A stretch of DNA of 64,000 bases, taken from Prevotella sp. E9-3 (GTDB lineage Bacteria > Bacteroidota > Bacteroidia > Bacteroidales > Bacteroidaceae). Shown here one piece after another: positions 1 through 9,447 of this stretch. A program made the translations under genes and the position numbers. The notes under the pieces are model-generated. The model had not been told where the DNA came from. It made no database searches and was given only the letters and a program-made list of their open reading frames with translations. Position 1 is the first letter of the stretch, and every line of letters begins with the position of its first letter. The stretch covers positions 1,550,001-1,614,000 of the forward strand of contig NZ_CP091786.1 in the NCBI RefSeq assembly GCF_022024015.1, given 5' to 3'.

Positions 1-1279
1 GCCGTTTGTTGACACAGGATGGAAGTTCTTCTTCGTAGTGACTCACCATGATGAGTGTATTCTCGGAATTGTTACAATATAGCTCGATGATATTACGAAC
101 TCTCTCGCGATGATTGTCGTCAAGGCCATGAAGAGGCTCATCAAGAATAAGTAACTCTGGCGTCTTGACAAAAGCACGGGCCACCAAAGCCAATCGTTGC
201 TCCCCACTTGAAAGCGTGACGAACGACCGTTGAGCCAAATGGTCAATACCGAATATTTTCATCCATTGCAAACAACGTTCTTTTTCGCTTTCGTTGGGAC
301 GTACATAGAGACCGACAGTATCTTTCAGTCCGCTTGCCACCACATTGATAGTCGGCATATTGCGCTGATAGGAACGGTGCATCTCAGGAGACACATAACC
401 TATGCGCTGTTTGATTTCCCAGATACTCTCCCCACTGCCACGAGGATGACCGAAAAGGGCAATATCGCAGGCATAGCTTTGAGGATTGTCGGCACAAACG
501 AGCGAGAGAAGAGTGGATTTGCCACTTCCGTTCTGTCCTGATACCGCCCAATGTTCGCCTTTCTTTACACACCAATCAAGATCTTTCAGGATGGTACGCT
601 CGCCATAACGAATACTCACTTTATGCATGTCAATGACGGTGGAGCTGGATGACGATACTTTTAAAGAAGGTGGAAAGCATACTGGCGGTACAAATGAATC
701 CTTTGTAATACCTGACCCTTCTGATTCAATATTCAGCACCTTTGTTGCATAGTTGGGAATGTCGCTTCGGCGTGATACCACAAGATAGAGATGAATATTC
801 TGACTCTCGGCAAGCTGAGGCAGCAAATCGTTAAGTTGTTCTCTAGCCTGTGCGTCCAGACCGATAAAAGGATTATCGAGAATCAGCGTTTTCGGATTGG
901 CTAAAAGGGTTTTGATGAGCTGGAACTTTCGCAGTTCGCCACTGGAGAGTAAAATGACGTACTTGTCGAGTAGTGGCTGGAGATTGAAAACCTGACATAA
1001 ATGATCGAGAAGCTGTTGACGCTCTGGAGTATCATCCCCCGTGAGCGCATAGGCCCGCATCAACTGACTGCCTACGGTTGGCGTTTCCTCGTCAATGTCG
1101 TGCTGGTTCCAACGCAGTTGCAGATAATAGGCGCGGTCTGTAGCAGCTCCATACGCATCGCTGAAAGCCAGATAGCGTACGCTGTCACTGGCCAACTGTC
1201 TGCGCAACCGCTCCACATACTGTGTCTTGCCGCTGGCGTTAGGACCAAAGATAACGGTTATTTCTGCTTGTTGTTCCAT
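1..1279 (-). CDS. Tandem-domain ABC ATPase, ModF-like, C-terminus cut by window edge
   Basis: The frame runs from an ATG at 1279 to the window edge without a stop, giving 426 codons, so the C-terminus is missing. It holds two ABC ATPase halves. The first has Walker A GPNASGKT near residue 11, signature LSSGE and Walker B LILDNPF. The second has GQNGSGKST, signature LSSGEQR and LLILDEP. No membrane segment is visible, so this is a soluble tandem ATPase like ModF/PhrA of E. coli rather than a whole transporter. In the first half the catalytic glutamate after the Walker B Asp is Asn136, while the second half keeps Glu381, so the two sites are probably unequal in hydrolysis (inference). The start lies 22 bases inside the 3' end of ruvC, so it is the last visible gene of the kdsA operon. 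Its substrate or partner cannot be read from the sequence. Confidence 0.85.
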   Translation of the reverse strand, partial: MEQQAEITVIFGPNASGKTQYVERLRRQLASDSVRYLAFSDAYGAATDRAYYLQLRWNQHDIDEETPTVGSQLMRAYALTGDDTPERQQLLDHLCQVFNLQPLLDKYVILLSSGELRKFQLIKTLLANPKTLILDNPFIGLDAQAREQLNDLLPQLAESQNIHLYLVVSRRSDIPNYATKVLNIESEGSGITKDSFVPPVCFPPSLKVSSSSSTVIDMHKVSIRYGERTILKDLDWCVKKGEHWAVSGQNGSGKSTLLSLVCADNPQSYACDIALFGHPRGSGESIWEIKQRIGYVSPEMHRSYQRNMPTINVVASGLKDTVGLYVRPNESEKERCLQWMKIFGIDHLAQRSFVTLSSGEQRLALVARAFVKTPELLILDEPLHGLDDNHRERVRNIIELYCNNSENTLIMVSHYEEELPSCVNKR

Positions 1280-1842
1280 ACTTTTTCCTGATTCTTGTTG
1301 ACAAAGTCTTTCCAACCTTTATAATGAGTGGCACCCGTCTCAGGGCGTCCCATCTGCAGATAGTGACAATAGGCAGCAGCAAGTGCATCTGTAGCATCCA
1401 TGAACTTACCCATTTCATCGTCCTGAATCTTTAGCAGCCGTTGAAGCATGCCGGCTACCTGTTCTTTCGATGCGGAGCCATTGCCAGTAAGGGCCATCTT
1501 GATTTTCATAGGGGCATATTCATGAATAGGCACACTATGGCGGATAGCTGCGGCAATAGCTACTCCCTGAGCTCTTCCCAATTTCAACATCGACTGTACA
1601 TTCTTACCGAAGAAAGGCGCCTCGATAGCCAGTTCGTCGGGAAGAAAAGAATCAATGATACCTGTTACACGCTCATAGATATGGCCCAGTTTCAGATAGG
1701 CATCGCCGAACTTTCGCAGATCGATGACGCCCATGGTCACCATCTGTGCCTTGTTGTCAACAACGCGCAGAACACCATAGCCCATGATATTGGTACCAGG
1801 GTCGATACCTAAAATTATCTTTTCGCCTTTTACTTTCATCAT
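1258..1842 (-). CDS. ruvC: Crossover junction endodeoxyribonuclease RuvC
   Basis: RuvC is the dimeric Holliday-junction resolvase that cuts recombination intermediates after RuvAB branch migration. The 194-residue frame carries the first catalytic acid in GIDPGT near residue 14, the second in [11 protein letters not shown] near residue 70, and the C-terminal acidic pair in [12 protein letters not shown] near residue 150. The length is close to the usual 160-190. A second Met directly follows the first, so the start could be one codon downstream. It sits 21 bases after cls and overlaps the following ABC gene by 22 bases, which argues for co-transcription with the upstream envelope genes. The lysine- and asparagine-rich tail after residue 175 is not part of the conserved fold. 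Confidence 0.95.
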   Translation of the reverse strand: MMKVKGEKIILGIDPGTNIMGYGVLRVVDNKAQMVTMGVIDLRKFGDAYLKLGHIYERVTGIIDSFLPDELAIEAPFFGKNVQSMLKLGRAQGVAIAAAIRHSVPIHEYAPMKIKMALTGNGSASKEQVAGMLQRLLKIQDDEMGKFMDATDALAAAYCHYLQMGRPETGATHYKGWKDFVNKNQEKVWNNKQK

Positions 1843-1863
1843 TTTTACTGTAAAATCTCTTCA

Positions 1864-3156
1864 CTAAAGGAATGGTACAAGCAGATGGGCAAACCATCCG
1901 CGGAACCGTTGCCAGGGAGTACGGAATTTTTTCCAGTATTCCGGGGTGAGACGGATACTTTCCTCTTTGTCGTGACTGAACATGAGGTCGAGTTCATGAG
2001 TGGTGTTCTTGTCGATAATCACAGCATTTTCCTCATAGTCATAACGCAGACTGCGCGAGTCGAGATTTGTAGAACCTACGGTACAGAATTTTCCATCCAC
2101 CATCATAATCTTGGAATGATGGAATCCTGGTTGGTAGAGCCAAACCTCAGCGCCTTGTTTCATCATCTTATGTGCCTGGTAGAAGGCACAGTCGGGGGTT
2201 AAAGGAATATCGCTTTTGGCTGAGAGCATCAATTCAACTTTCACTCCACGCTTGATAGCATTGCGCAATGCCTTGGTGACACTGGGGATAAGGGTGAAGT
2301 ATGGGTTAATGATATGGATGGAATCGCGCGCTTCATTGATGGCTTTAATATAGAACTCTCGCATAATCTTATTGGTCTTATGGGGCTCGCGATTGATGAT
2401 TCCCACCAACTTATGGCCGGCAGTTGCTGTGGTGTCCGGTTTTAGGTTCTCAAAGGGCTCAGGGGAATAGGCGCGAAAATATTCTGGTTTCCAGATGTCT
2501 TCACCAGTTGTCTTTTCCCAAATGCGTGAGAAGATAAGCTGTAGTTCGTTGACAGCTCCGCCCTCTATTCGACAATGCATATCGCGCCAGGCGCCTACCT
2601 GTTCCGTACCTTTTATATAATAGTCGGCCACATTCATCCCACCAGTATAGGCAATAGAGCCGTCTATAACCACAATTTTGCGATGGTCGCGCGGCCAGAT
2701 GTGATTCACCCAGGGGAAACGTATCGGGTCGAATTCCCAGATGTCAATGCTATCTACCCTTAATGCTTCGACATGGCGTTTCAGAAGTGGCTGATTGTTA
2801 GAGTCATTGCCAAAACCATCAAACAAGGCACGTACCTCTACGCCTTCTCTGCGTTTTTCGCGTAGAAGGTCAAACAATAGTGAGGCAATGGAATCATTAC
2901 GAAAATTGAAATATTCGAGATGGATGCTGTGACGTGCTTGTCGGATAGCAGCAAACATGTCATCAAATTTCTGCTGACCGGACATGAGTAGCGTCACTCG
3001 GTTGTTGTGGGAGAAGTTCACTCCCATATTTTCCAACTGATGGCGGATGATGGAGTCAGAACCTTCCTCGGCTATCTGCTCTGCCTTGCCTGTTTGGTAA
3101 GATGAAGCGAGGACGATACTCATCATCCCCGCTTTGATATATCCTGAAAAATTCAT
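1864..3156 (-). CDS. cls: Cardiolipin synthase, phospholipase D family
   Basis: This gene probably makes cardiolipin from phosphatidylglycerol at the inner membrane. The 430 residues contain two HKD motifs of the phospholipase D superfamily: HRKIVVIDG near residue 157 and HSKIMMVDG near residue 346, each followed by the usual glycine and N or S positions. Typical bacterial Cls proteins have two N-terminal membrane helices and about 480 residues. This one has only a short, weakly hydrophobic N-terminus (about 20 residues) and may be exported or peripherally bound, so periplasmic phosphatidyltransferase of the ClsB/ClsC kind is an alternative. The ATG overlaps the stop of the upstream regulator gene by 4 bases (ATGA), a sign of translational coupling. 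Family assignment is firm; the exact lipid product is inferred. Confidence 0.88.
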   Translation of the reverse strand: MNFSGYIKAGMMSIVLASSYQTGKAEQIAEEGSDSIIRHQLENMGVNFSHNNRVTLLMSGQQKFDDMFAAIRQARHSIHLEYFNFRNDSIASLLFDLLREKRREGVEVRALFDGFGNDSNNQPLLKRHVEALRVDSIDIWEFDPIRFPWVNHIWPRDHRKIVVIDGSIAYTGGMNVADYYIKGTEQVGAWRDMHCRIEGGAVNELQLIFSRIWEKTTGEDIWKPEYFRAYSPEPFENLKPDTTATAGHKLVGIINREPHKTNKIMREFYIKAINEARDSIHIINPYFTLIPSVTKALRNAIKRGVKVELMLSAKSDIPLTPDCAFYQAHKMMKQGAEVWLYQPGFHHSKIMMVDGKFCTVGSTNLDSRSLRYDYEENAVIIDKNTTHELDLMFSHDKEESIRLTPEYWKKFRTPWQRFRGWFAHLLVPFL

Positions 3157-6100
3157 TTACGATATTTCTGTCTGTATTCAGAAGGTGAAATGCCAAATCT
3201 CTCCTTGAACGTGTTGATAAAATGTTCGCCTGTAGTGAAACCAACATTAGTGGCCAACTCGCTCATATTGATATTGGTGCGCTTCAGTAGCATGCAGGCA
3301 TGTTTCAGGCGCAGATCTTTAACTACTTCTGAAGGCGTCTTTCCTGTTATGTCGCGAACTTTTATAAAGAACGGGCGCATACCCATACCCATTGCACTGG
3401 CCATCTCTTCAAGATTAATCTGACCGCGACTCATATTCTGCTGAACATACTGTTCGATGTTTGTGATGAGTCGGTGGTCAACGGCATTCAGCGTAGAATA
3501 GTCGATGGTTTCTGAACCATCTTCTTCTTGAGCGTGTTCGTCTCTGATAAACTGCACTTCGACCGACTGGATTTCCTCGTCATTCTGATCATTGTTGTTC
3601 ATCGGATTGAATGAACCGTAGTCTATTGTCTCAGTAGCAGTGGTCATACTTGAATTATGTCCTTCCAACATACGGGTTTCAGCACCTTCAATCAGGTTGT
3701 TGGTCATCTCGAATGCACCAATGCCCAATAGTTTATTGAAATGCATGGCTGCTTCCTGAAGGTTGAACGGCTTCTCCAAATAGTCGTCGGCAGATAGGGT
3801 GATAATCTGCTCGGCCAAATCCTGTTCGCTAATTTTGTTTTCGAGCATGAGCACGAACTTTATCTTGTCGAGTGCTGGATTCTTCTTTATCTGATTGCAG
3901 AGCTCACTACCCGATAGTGGGCGCATAGCGTGCTTACAGATAATGAGGTCGGGCATGGTAGTCTCTATCTCAGCTTCAGCTTTGACGATGTCGTTGTAGG
4001 AATGGAAGTCATAGACATAACGCAGACGTGCATCGATGTATTTGATAAAGTCGTCATTATCGTCAATAAACATCACACGGAATTTCGATGTTGGAGATTC
4101 ACGATATTGTGAACGTATTTCAGAGGTGAGTTCCTCGCTGACGATATCGGGCAGTTTCATCTCACCGTGACTGTCTAATTCGAAATGCTTGTTCACCTGC
4201 TGGCGAGCATTCTCTTCAGGATGCTCCAGTGCCATTTGCATATCGCTCACACGGGTGATAATCTGTAGCATCTGTGAGTGCAGGTTGTTCAATTGCTCAC
4301 GCTCCTCAAGTGTAGAATCACGTTCGGCCAGGTTCATGATGATGGAGGTCATGCGGGCCATTGGCTGACGCAAGTCGTCGCTGGCCGATTTGATTTCCTC
4401 ACGCTGGATGGCTAATTCTGTCAACAGTTCATGCTTCTTTCTCCATACAATGCGAATCTTCTGAATACCGATTCTCCACAGATAGAGAATAATAATGATG
4501 ATGGCGATATAGAAGGCAATCATCCACATTTGCAAATACCAGGGACGTGAGATGGTAATCTCAAGAACCCGTTCCTGTTGGCTGACAGCTCCTTCAGCGC
4601 TGATAGCCTTTACATGAAGTCGATAGGTCTTACTACTCAAGTCGGTGAAGGTAACACCATGCTTCATGGCATCACCATTATGCCAGTCATAGTCCAGTCC
4701 TTCCATCCAGTATTGGAATTGTAGGCGCTCGCTCTGGTTATAGTTGCCTGCAGCAAATTTTATGGTGAAATTGTTCTGATCGCTATTCAGCACAATTTTG
4801 TTACTCTCATTGAGTGCTTGGGTAAGAATGACATTGTCGTCATACGAGTGTCCCGGAAGGATCTCTTCTTCGCCGATGAACAGTTGGGTCAGCATTACGC
4901 GTGGAAGAGCTGTACTGGAACTTGCTGTCTCAGGACGTGCTGAGTTTACACCATACAGACCACCCATGATGACGGTACTGTCTCGCTTGAAGGTATAGAT
5001 AGCTCCAGGATTGAACTCATTGCTCTGCAGTCCATCGTTGTGCGAATAGTTGTATAGTCCGTAGTCGTAGGTGCCATTGTCGTGGTTGCGTTGAACAACA
5101 ATTCGACTGACGCCGTTGCTGGTGCTTACCCAGATGTTATGATTCTTTCCTTCTGCAATACCACAGATGTTGTTATTGCAAAGTTGTTGCTTTTCGGTAA
5201 GCACGTCCAACTGGTCGTCCTGCAGATTCAGAATGTTCAGTCCTTCTCGTGTACCTATCCATATCAGTCCGTATGAATCTCTGAACAGATAGGTGATATA
5301 GTTGTTGGAGAATTTCTTCAGGTTTGTCGAGTTACCGGTATAGTGGCGTACCTCGGCATTTGAAAGACTCAGAATTGTGAGGCCTTCAGAAGTACCAATG
5401 AGCATGGTGTTGTCATCACAATAGAACAGGGATGTGACGGTGTTTACTTTCAGCTTTCTATTTTCCTTTGTATAGTTCGAGAAAGTCTCCATACGGATGT
5501 TGAACATCTGCAGTCCGCCATCGGTAGCTATCCATAGGTTTCCACTCTTATCAGTACACAACGCATTGATGTGATTGTCAATCAGCGTTTTCTTTTCTGT
5601 ATCCAATGCTGAATAGATGGTTGTCTTTCCGCCTTTTATGCGAGTCAGACCGTTTTGCTTAGAGCCTACCCATAGACTTCCATCGCTGGTGTAGGCCAAT
5701 GCACTCACTTTCAAACTGGCTAATGGACCATCATAGTTCAGAAGACCATGATCGCTGGTTCCATAAATAGGATTTCCCTCATTGTCTTCGCAGATAGCAC
5801 TGATGTCGCCATTCAGCGTGGCAGTGAACTTGTAGATGTTCTCACCCCAATAGGCTACACCCGATTTTGATGTGCCTACCCAAAGCAAATCGGTATCGTC
5901 AACATAAACACTCTGAATGGCCGGCGAACTCTGCAAACGGCTTGGAATCATCGTGCTCAGTTGGGTGGGTTCCATAATCTGGGTTTGAGCTGAGGACTTT
6001 ATCAAACCGTTACGGCTTGTGGCTATCCAGATGTTTCCATTCTTGCTGCCCGACATTCCGTTCACGCTAAAATCGGCTCCAACACCTATTAAACCCAGTT

Positions 6101-6878
6101 GGTTGCCAATATCGGTGTTCCAGGTCTTCTTTTTCTTTTCATAGACGAAAAGGGTTCCTTGTCCGTAGAGCCAAATATTATCGAGCTTATCGGCAAATAC
6201 TTTCAGTGTCTTGCTGTTGCGCAGTTGTCGCTGGGCTACATCGGGAGTTGTCCATACGATGTTGGGCTGTTTCATCACATCGCAGCAAACCAGCATACCG
6301 TTGCTATAGACAATGACGGCGCCATCCTTGCATTCGCCAATAGAGCAGATGTCGCCTTGGGGAATACCGTTGCTGCTCTGCGTGGTACCGGCAAAAGCAA
6401 ATTCATGAATCATCTGCTTCTGCATGTTGTAGCAAATAATGCCTATATTTGGCAGGTAGCACCATACATTGCGATAATGGTCTATAAAGATAATCTTCGG
6501 AACGGAATTGATGCCCATGTTTGTGAACACCTGGCGCATGTCTCGCTCAAAGTTCTCATTCTGCGGATGATAGACACAGTAGCCTGAAGGCGTCTGTATC
6601 CAAAGGGTACCGTCGATAGCTTCCTGAATATTCAGGATATAACTGTCGGGTAGGGAAGAACCATCCTGCGAATCGCTTTGGAAATGCTTGAAGATATAAC
6701 CGTCATAGCGATAGAGACCCGCTGGGGTTCCAAACCACATGAATCCACGTGAGTCTTTAAGGATACACGTTACCTGACTTGATGTCAATCCGTCACGAGC
6801 ATCCAGTGTCTTAAAGTAGTAGTCTCCTCTGGCAGTCAACGACACCAGTAGGATAAGTAGTGTCAGAATTTTTTTCAT
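3153..6878 (-). CDS. HTCS-like transmembrane AraC regulator with degenerate kinase and receiver
   Basis: The 1241-residue protein has the outline of a Bacteroidetes hybrid two-component regulator: signal peptide (residues 1-18), periplasmic propeller repeats with motifs such as GLTSSQVTCI and IWIGTREGL (about 20-680), a Y_Y_Y domain (about 700-770), one membrane helix (about 780-800), a DHp-like segment, a receiver-like domain (about 930-1055) and a C-terminal AraC helix-turn-helix (about 1140-1241). The signalling core is damaged. The usual SHELRTP box reads SDDLRQP, so the phospho-histidine is Asp834. No HATPase domain fits in the roughly 100 residues before the receiver. The receiver phospho-aspartate is Lys982 (DLIICKHAM). 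The acidic pocket and the conserved Lys (LEKPF) remain. It probably acts as a phosphorylation-independent, one-polypeptide sensor and DNA binder (inference). It starts 9 bases after kdsD and overlaps cls by 4 bases. Confidence 0.85.
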   Translation of the reverse strand: MKKILTLLILLVSLTARGDYYFKTLDARDGLTSSQVTCILKDSRGFMWFGTPAGLYRYDGYIFKHFQSDSQDGSSLPDSYILNIQEAIDGTLWIQTPSGYCVYHPQNENFERDMRQVFTNMGINSVPKIIFIDHYRNVWCYLPNIGIICYNMQKQMIHEFAFAGTTQSSNGIPQGDICSIGECKDGAVIVYSNGMLVCCDVMKQPNIVWTTPDVAQRQLRNSKTLKVFADKLDNIWLYGQGTLFVYEKKKKTWNTDIGNQLGLIGVGADFSVNGMSGSKNGNIWIATSRNGLIKSSAQTQIMEPTQLSTMIPSRLQSSPAIQSVYVDDTDLLWVGTSKSGVAYWGENIYKFTATLNGDISAICEDNEGNPIYGTSDHGLLNYDGPLASLKVSALAYTSDGSLWVGSKQNGLTRIKGGKTTIYSALDTEKKTLIDNHINALCTDKSGNLWIATDGGLQMFNIRMETFSNYTKENRKLKVNTVTSLFYCDDNTMLIGTSEGLTILSLSNAEVRHYTGNSTNLKKFSNNYITYLFRDSYGLIWIGTREGLNILNLQDDQLDVLTEKQQLCNNNICGIAEGKNHNIWVSTSNGVSRIVVQRNHDNGTYDYGLYNYSHNDGLQSNEFNPGAIYTFKRDSTVIMGGLYGVNSARPETASSSTALPRVMLTQLFIGEEEILPGHSYDDNVILTQALNESNKIVLNSDQNNFTIKFAAGNYNQSERLQFQYWMEGLDYDWHNGDAMKHGVTFTDLSSKTYRLHVKAISAEGAVSQQERVLEITISRPWYLQMWMIAFYIAIIIIILYLWRIGIQKIRIVWRKKHELLTELAIQREEIKSASDDLRQPMARMTSIIMNLAERDSTLEEREQLNNLHSQMLQIITRVSDMQMALEHPEENARQQVNKHFELDSHGEMKLPDIVSEELTSEIRSQYRESPTSKFRVMFIDDNDDFIKYIDARLRYVYDFHSYNDIVKAEAEIETTMPDLIICKHAMRPLSGSELCNQIKKNPALDKIKFVLMLENKISEQDLAEQIITLSADDYLEKPFNLQEAAMHFNKLLGIGAFEMTNNLIEGAETRMLEGHNSSMTTATETIDYGSFNPMNNNDQNDEEIQSVEVQFIRDEHAQEEDGSETIDYSTLNAVDHRLITNIEQYVQQNMSRGQINLEEMASAMGMGMRPFFIKVRDITGKTPSEVVKDLRLKHACMLLKRTNINMSELATNVGFTTGEHFINTFKERFGISPSEYRQKYRK

Positions 6879-6887
6879 TAGTTATGT

Positions 6888-7832
6888 CTATATCATGCAA
6901 GAGTAGCTATCAACAACACCTACCAGTCGGTCCTTGTCGATGACAAGCACGGAGTGTATCTTATGTTGTTGCATGATCTGTTGTATTTCGGTGATTTTTG
7001 TTTCGGGCTTCACAATCTTAGGCGTGCGCGTCATGATGTCGCTTACAGTACGGTCGAAGAATTTCTCTTGCCATTTCTCCATCGCCCGTCTGATGTCTCC
7101 GTCGGTGATGATACCCACGATACGCCCGTTCTCTTCGGCAATGCCCAGTCCCAGTTTTCCCTTGCTTACATGGATGATGGCTTCGCCTAAGTGCATTTGA
7201 GGCGGCAGGATAGGCAGGTCGTCACTGCGCATCACGTCAAAGGCGGTGGTGAGCAGTCGCTTGCCTAATTCTCCACCAGGATGGAAATGGGCAAAGTCTT
7301 GCGGACGGAAATGACGAGCCTCCATCAAGGCTACTGCCAGGGCATCGCCCATAGCCAGCGTGGCTGTAGTGGAACTGGTGGGAGCCAGGTTGAGCGGACA
7401 TGCTTCATGGCTCACACTGACGTTCAGGTGGCAGGTAGAATATTTTGCCAATAGCGAGGTGGGATTGCCCGTCATGCCAATAATGGGTATCTGCATGTGC
7501 AGCACCATCGGAATGAAACGCAACAGCTCGTCTGTAGCTCCAGAATTGGAGATGGCTATCACCACGTCGTCATGTGTCATCACACCAAGGTCGCCGTGAT
7601 ACACGTCAAGGGGATTAATGAAGAATGAAGGTGTACCTGTTGAGGCCAAAGTGGCAGCTATCTTTGCTCCGATGTGGCCGCTTTTGCCCACTCCGGTAAC
7701 GATAACCTTGCCTTTACAGTTCAGCATCAGATTGACGGCCTTTTCAAACTCGTCATCCATTTTAGGTATGAGGTCAAGCAACGCCTGGGCCTCGTCTTTT
7801 ATGCATTGAATGCCGTATTCTTTAGAAGTCAT
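6888..7832 (-). CDS. kdsD: Arabinose-5-phosphate isomerase, SIS plus two CBS domains
   Basis: KdsD/KpsF isomerises ribulose 5-phosphate to arabinose 5-phosphate, the first step to Kdo for lipopolysaccharide. In 314 residues the N-terminal SIS domain (about 1-190) shows GVGKSGHIGAKIAATLASTG and SNSGATDELL, and two CBS domains follow (about 205-314), ending in GVVDSYSCM. Length and order match the family. Its start codon directly abuts the kdsA stop, so the two consecutive early Kdo enzymes are translated from one message. The next gene, the HTCS-like regulator, begins 9 bases after its stop. The third early Kdo gene, kdsC, lies separately at 20965. Confidence 0.95.
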   Translation of the reverse strand: MTSKEYGIQCIKDEAQALLDLIPKMDDEFEKAVNLMLNCKGKVIVTGVGKSGHIGAKIAATLASTGTPSFFINPLDVYHGDLGVMTHDDVVIAISNSGATDELLRFIPMVLHMQIPIIGMTGNPTSLLAKYSTCHLNVSVSHEACPLNLAPTSSTTATLAMGDALAVALMEARHFRPQDFAHFHPGGELGKRLLTTAFDVMRSDDLPILPPQMHLGEAIIHVSKGKLGLGIAEENGRIVGIITDGDIRRAMEKWQEKFFDRTVSDIMTRTPKIVKPETKITEIQQIMQQHKIHSVLVIDKDRLVGVVDSYSCMI

Positions 7833-8594
7833 TTATGGTTGAATCAATTTGTTGATGAGAGGTTCTAGTTTGTCAAGTTCCAGCATGTTGGCTGCATCGC
7901 TCAAGCCGTGGTCAGGGTCGGGGTGTACTTCGAAGAAATATCCTGTGGCGCCAAAAGCCTTTGCGGCCATTGCCATCTGCGGTACAAACCGTCGGTCGCC
8001 ACCAGTTTTTCCGCCTTGTGCGTCTGGACGCTGTACGCTGTGGGTACAGTCCATAATCACGGTAGGAACAATCTGCTGCATGTCGGGAATGTTTCTGAAG
8101 TCAACAACCAGGTTGCCATAACCCATCATGTTGCCGCGCTCGGTGAGCCATACCTCCTTGGCACCAGCCTCAAGAGCTTTCTCAACGGGATAGCGCATGT
8201 CTTTTCCAGAAAGAAACTGGGCTTTCTTGATGTTAACAATTTTTCCTGTGTGTGCTGCGGCAACCAGAAGATCGGTCTGGCGACAAAGGAAAGCAGGAAT
8301 CTGAATCACATCAACCACTTGGCCTGCAGGTTCTGCCTGCCATGCCTCGTGAATATCGGTAAGCAAACGGAGGCCGTATTTTCCCTTTACATCGGCCAGC
8401 ATCTGTAAACCCTTTTCCAGTCCGGGACCACGAAATGAATGAATACTTGTTCGGTTTGCCTTATCGAAGGAGGCTTTGAAAATTATGTCGGTACCCAAAT
8501 GCTGATTGATTTCAACGAGTTTTGCTGCAACAGTATCAAGCAATTCGGCGGTCTCAATCACGCATGGGCCTGCAATGAACGTTGGATAAATCAT
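7833..8594 (-). CDS. kdsA: 3-deoxy-8-phosphooctulonate synthase
   Basis: KdsA condenses phosphoenolpyruvate with arabinose 5-phosphate to Kdo-8-phosphate in the cytoplasm. The 253-residue frame has the N-terminal FIAGPCVIE motif, KASFDKANRTS, FLCRQTDLL, and the substrate-binding block PVIMDCTHSVQRP near residue 180. Length is near the usual 265-280 (slightly short at the N-terminus). It is first in the minus-strand operon kdsA-kdsD-HTCS-like-cls-ruvC-ABC, with a Bacteroidetes-type promoter 34 bases upstream. A Cys in the IAGPCVIE motif is seen in metal-dependent KdsA enzymes, but metal dependence cannot be settled by eye. Confidence 0.95.
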   Translation of the reverse strand: MIYPTFIAGPCVIETAELLDTVAAKLVEINQHLGTDIIFKASFDKANRTSIHSFRGPGLEKGLQMLADVKGKYGLRLLTDIHEAWQAEPAGQVVDVIQIPAFLCRQTDLLVAAAHTGKIVNIKKAQFLSGKDMRYPVEKALEAGAKEVWLTERGNMMGYGNLVVDFRNIPDMQQIVPTVIMDCTHSVQRPDAQGGKTGGDRRFVPQMAMAAKAFGATGYFFEVHPDPDHGLSDAANMLELDKLEPLINKLIQP

Positions 8595-8627
8595 CGTTAC
8601 TATATAATAAATATGTTTTTACACATG

Positions 8628-8659
8628 CAAAGGTAGTCATTTTTTGCGGAAACAATCAA
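8628..8659 (-). promoter_or_regulatory. kdsA operon promoter
   Basis: Read on the minus strand, TACCTTTG occupies 8635-8628 and TTG triplets lie about 18-22 bases upstream (8653-8655 or 8657-8659). This fits the Bacteroidetes sigma-ABfr consensus TTG-N19-21-TAnnTTTG. It fires away from the barrel-gene promoter on the other strand. Confidence 0.75.
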
Positions 8660-8705
8660 ACATTATGCATTAATTTGCGCTAAAATTAAAAAAAAGTCAG
8701 AAAAA

Positions 8706-8738
8706 TTTGGAAGTATCAAAAAGTTTTCGTTACCTTTG
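8706..8738 (+). promoter_or_regulatory. Promoter of outer-membrane barrel gene
   Basis: TTTG at 8706-8709 and TACCTTTG at 8731-8738 with a 21-base spacer match the Bacteroidetes consensus. The predicted start of transcription leaves a leader of roughly 60 bases before the ATG at 8807. Confidence 0.8.
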
Positions 8739-8806
8739 CATCGAATTAAACGAAAAGTTCCTGTAAAAGGGACTGTAAAATTAACTATTTAAAATCAAAA
8801 AAAACA

Positions 8807-9352
8807 ATGAAAAAGATTTTGATGACAATCGCAGCTGCTTTTGCAGCAGTAAGCATGAACGCACAGATTTATGCTGGTGGTGGTATTGGATTTAAGTCAG
8901 TTTCTTACGACGGTGAGAGCAAGTCTGAATTTTCTATTGCTCCTGAAGTAGGTTATACTCTTGATGAGAATAGCGCTATCGGTATCACTCTTGGCTATAC
9001 AAGCTATCAGAATGATGATAAGGCTCTTTCAGTAGCTCCTTATTATCGTTACAACTTTGCTAAGTTTGGCAATGTGAGCCTCTTCGCTGATGGAACTCTT
9101 TCTTTCCGTCAGTATACTGAAAAGGATGGAAACCGTGCTGAAAACAAAGATTTGAAGACCAATACTTTCGGTTTGGGCGTTAAGCCAGGCATTGCTGTTG
9201 CTTTGAACGATAAGCTGAGCTTTGTTACTCATTGCGGTTTTATCGGCTATACTAATGAGAAAACTGATGTTGATGGTGCTAAGGCAACAAGTACTTTTGG
9301 TCTTGATTTGAACTCTCTGAACCTCAGCTTCGGTCTCTACTACAACTTCTAA
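8807..9352 (+). CDS. Small outer-membrane beta-barrel protein
   Basis: The 181-residue product starts with a clear signal peptide (MKKILMTIAAAFAAVSMNAQ, cleaved after about residue 20) and continues as alternating polar and hydrophobic strands rich in Gly, Tyr and Phe, ending in LYYNF with the C-terminal Phe typical of barrel insertion. About eight strands can be drawn, as in OmpW/OmpX-size porin-like proteins (OMP_b-brl family). It has its own promoter and a strong terminator, so it is a single-gene unit, and a good promoter plus plain codon use suggest substantial expression (inference). The ligand is not recognisable. Confidence 0.8.
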   Translation: MKKILMTIAAAFAAVSMNAQIYAGGGIGFKSVSYDGESKSEFSIAPEVGYTLDENSAIGITLGYTSYQNDDKALSVAPYYRYNFAKFGNVSLFADGTLSFRQYTEKDGNRAENKDLKTNTFGLGVKPGIAVALNDKLSFVTHCGFIGYTNEKTDVDGAKATSTFGLDLNSLNLSFGLYYNF

Positions 9353-9377
9353 GAATTAACTTAAAAGAATATAAGTG

Positions 9378-9409
9378 GCCCGTTCTCTTCGATGAGAACG
9401 GGCTTTTTT
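9378..9409 (+). terminator. Rho-independent terminator of barrel gene
   Basis: A perfect 10-bp stem, GCCCGTTCTC (9378-9387) with GAGAACGGGC (9394-9403), encloses a 6-base loop and is followed by six T. Confidence 0.95.
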
Positions 9410-9447
9410 GTTCTTTATATTCTTTTTATTTGCTATTTTGGAGACTG

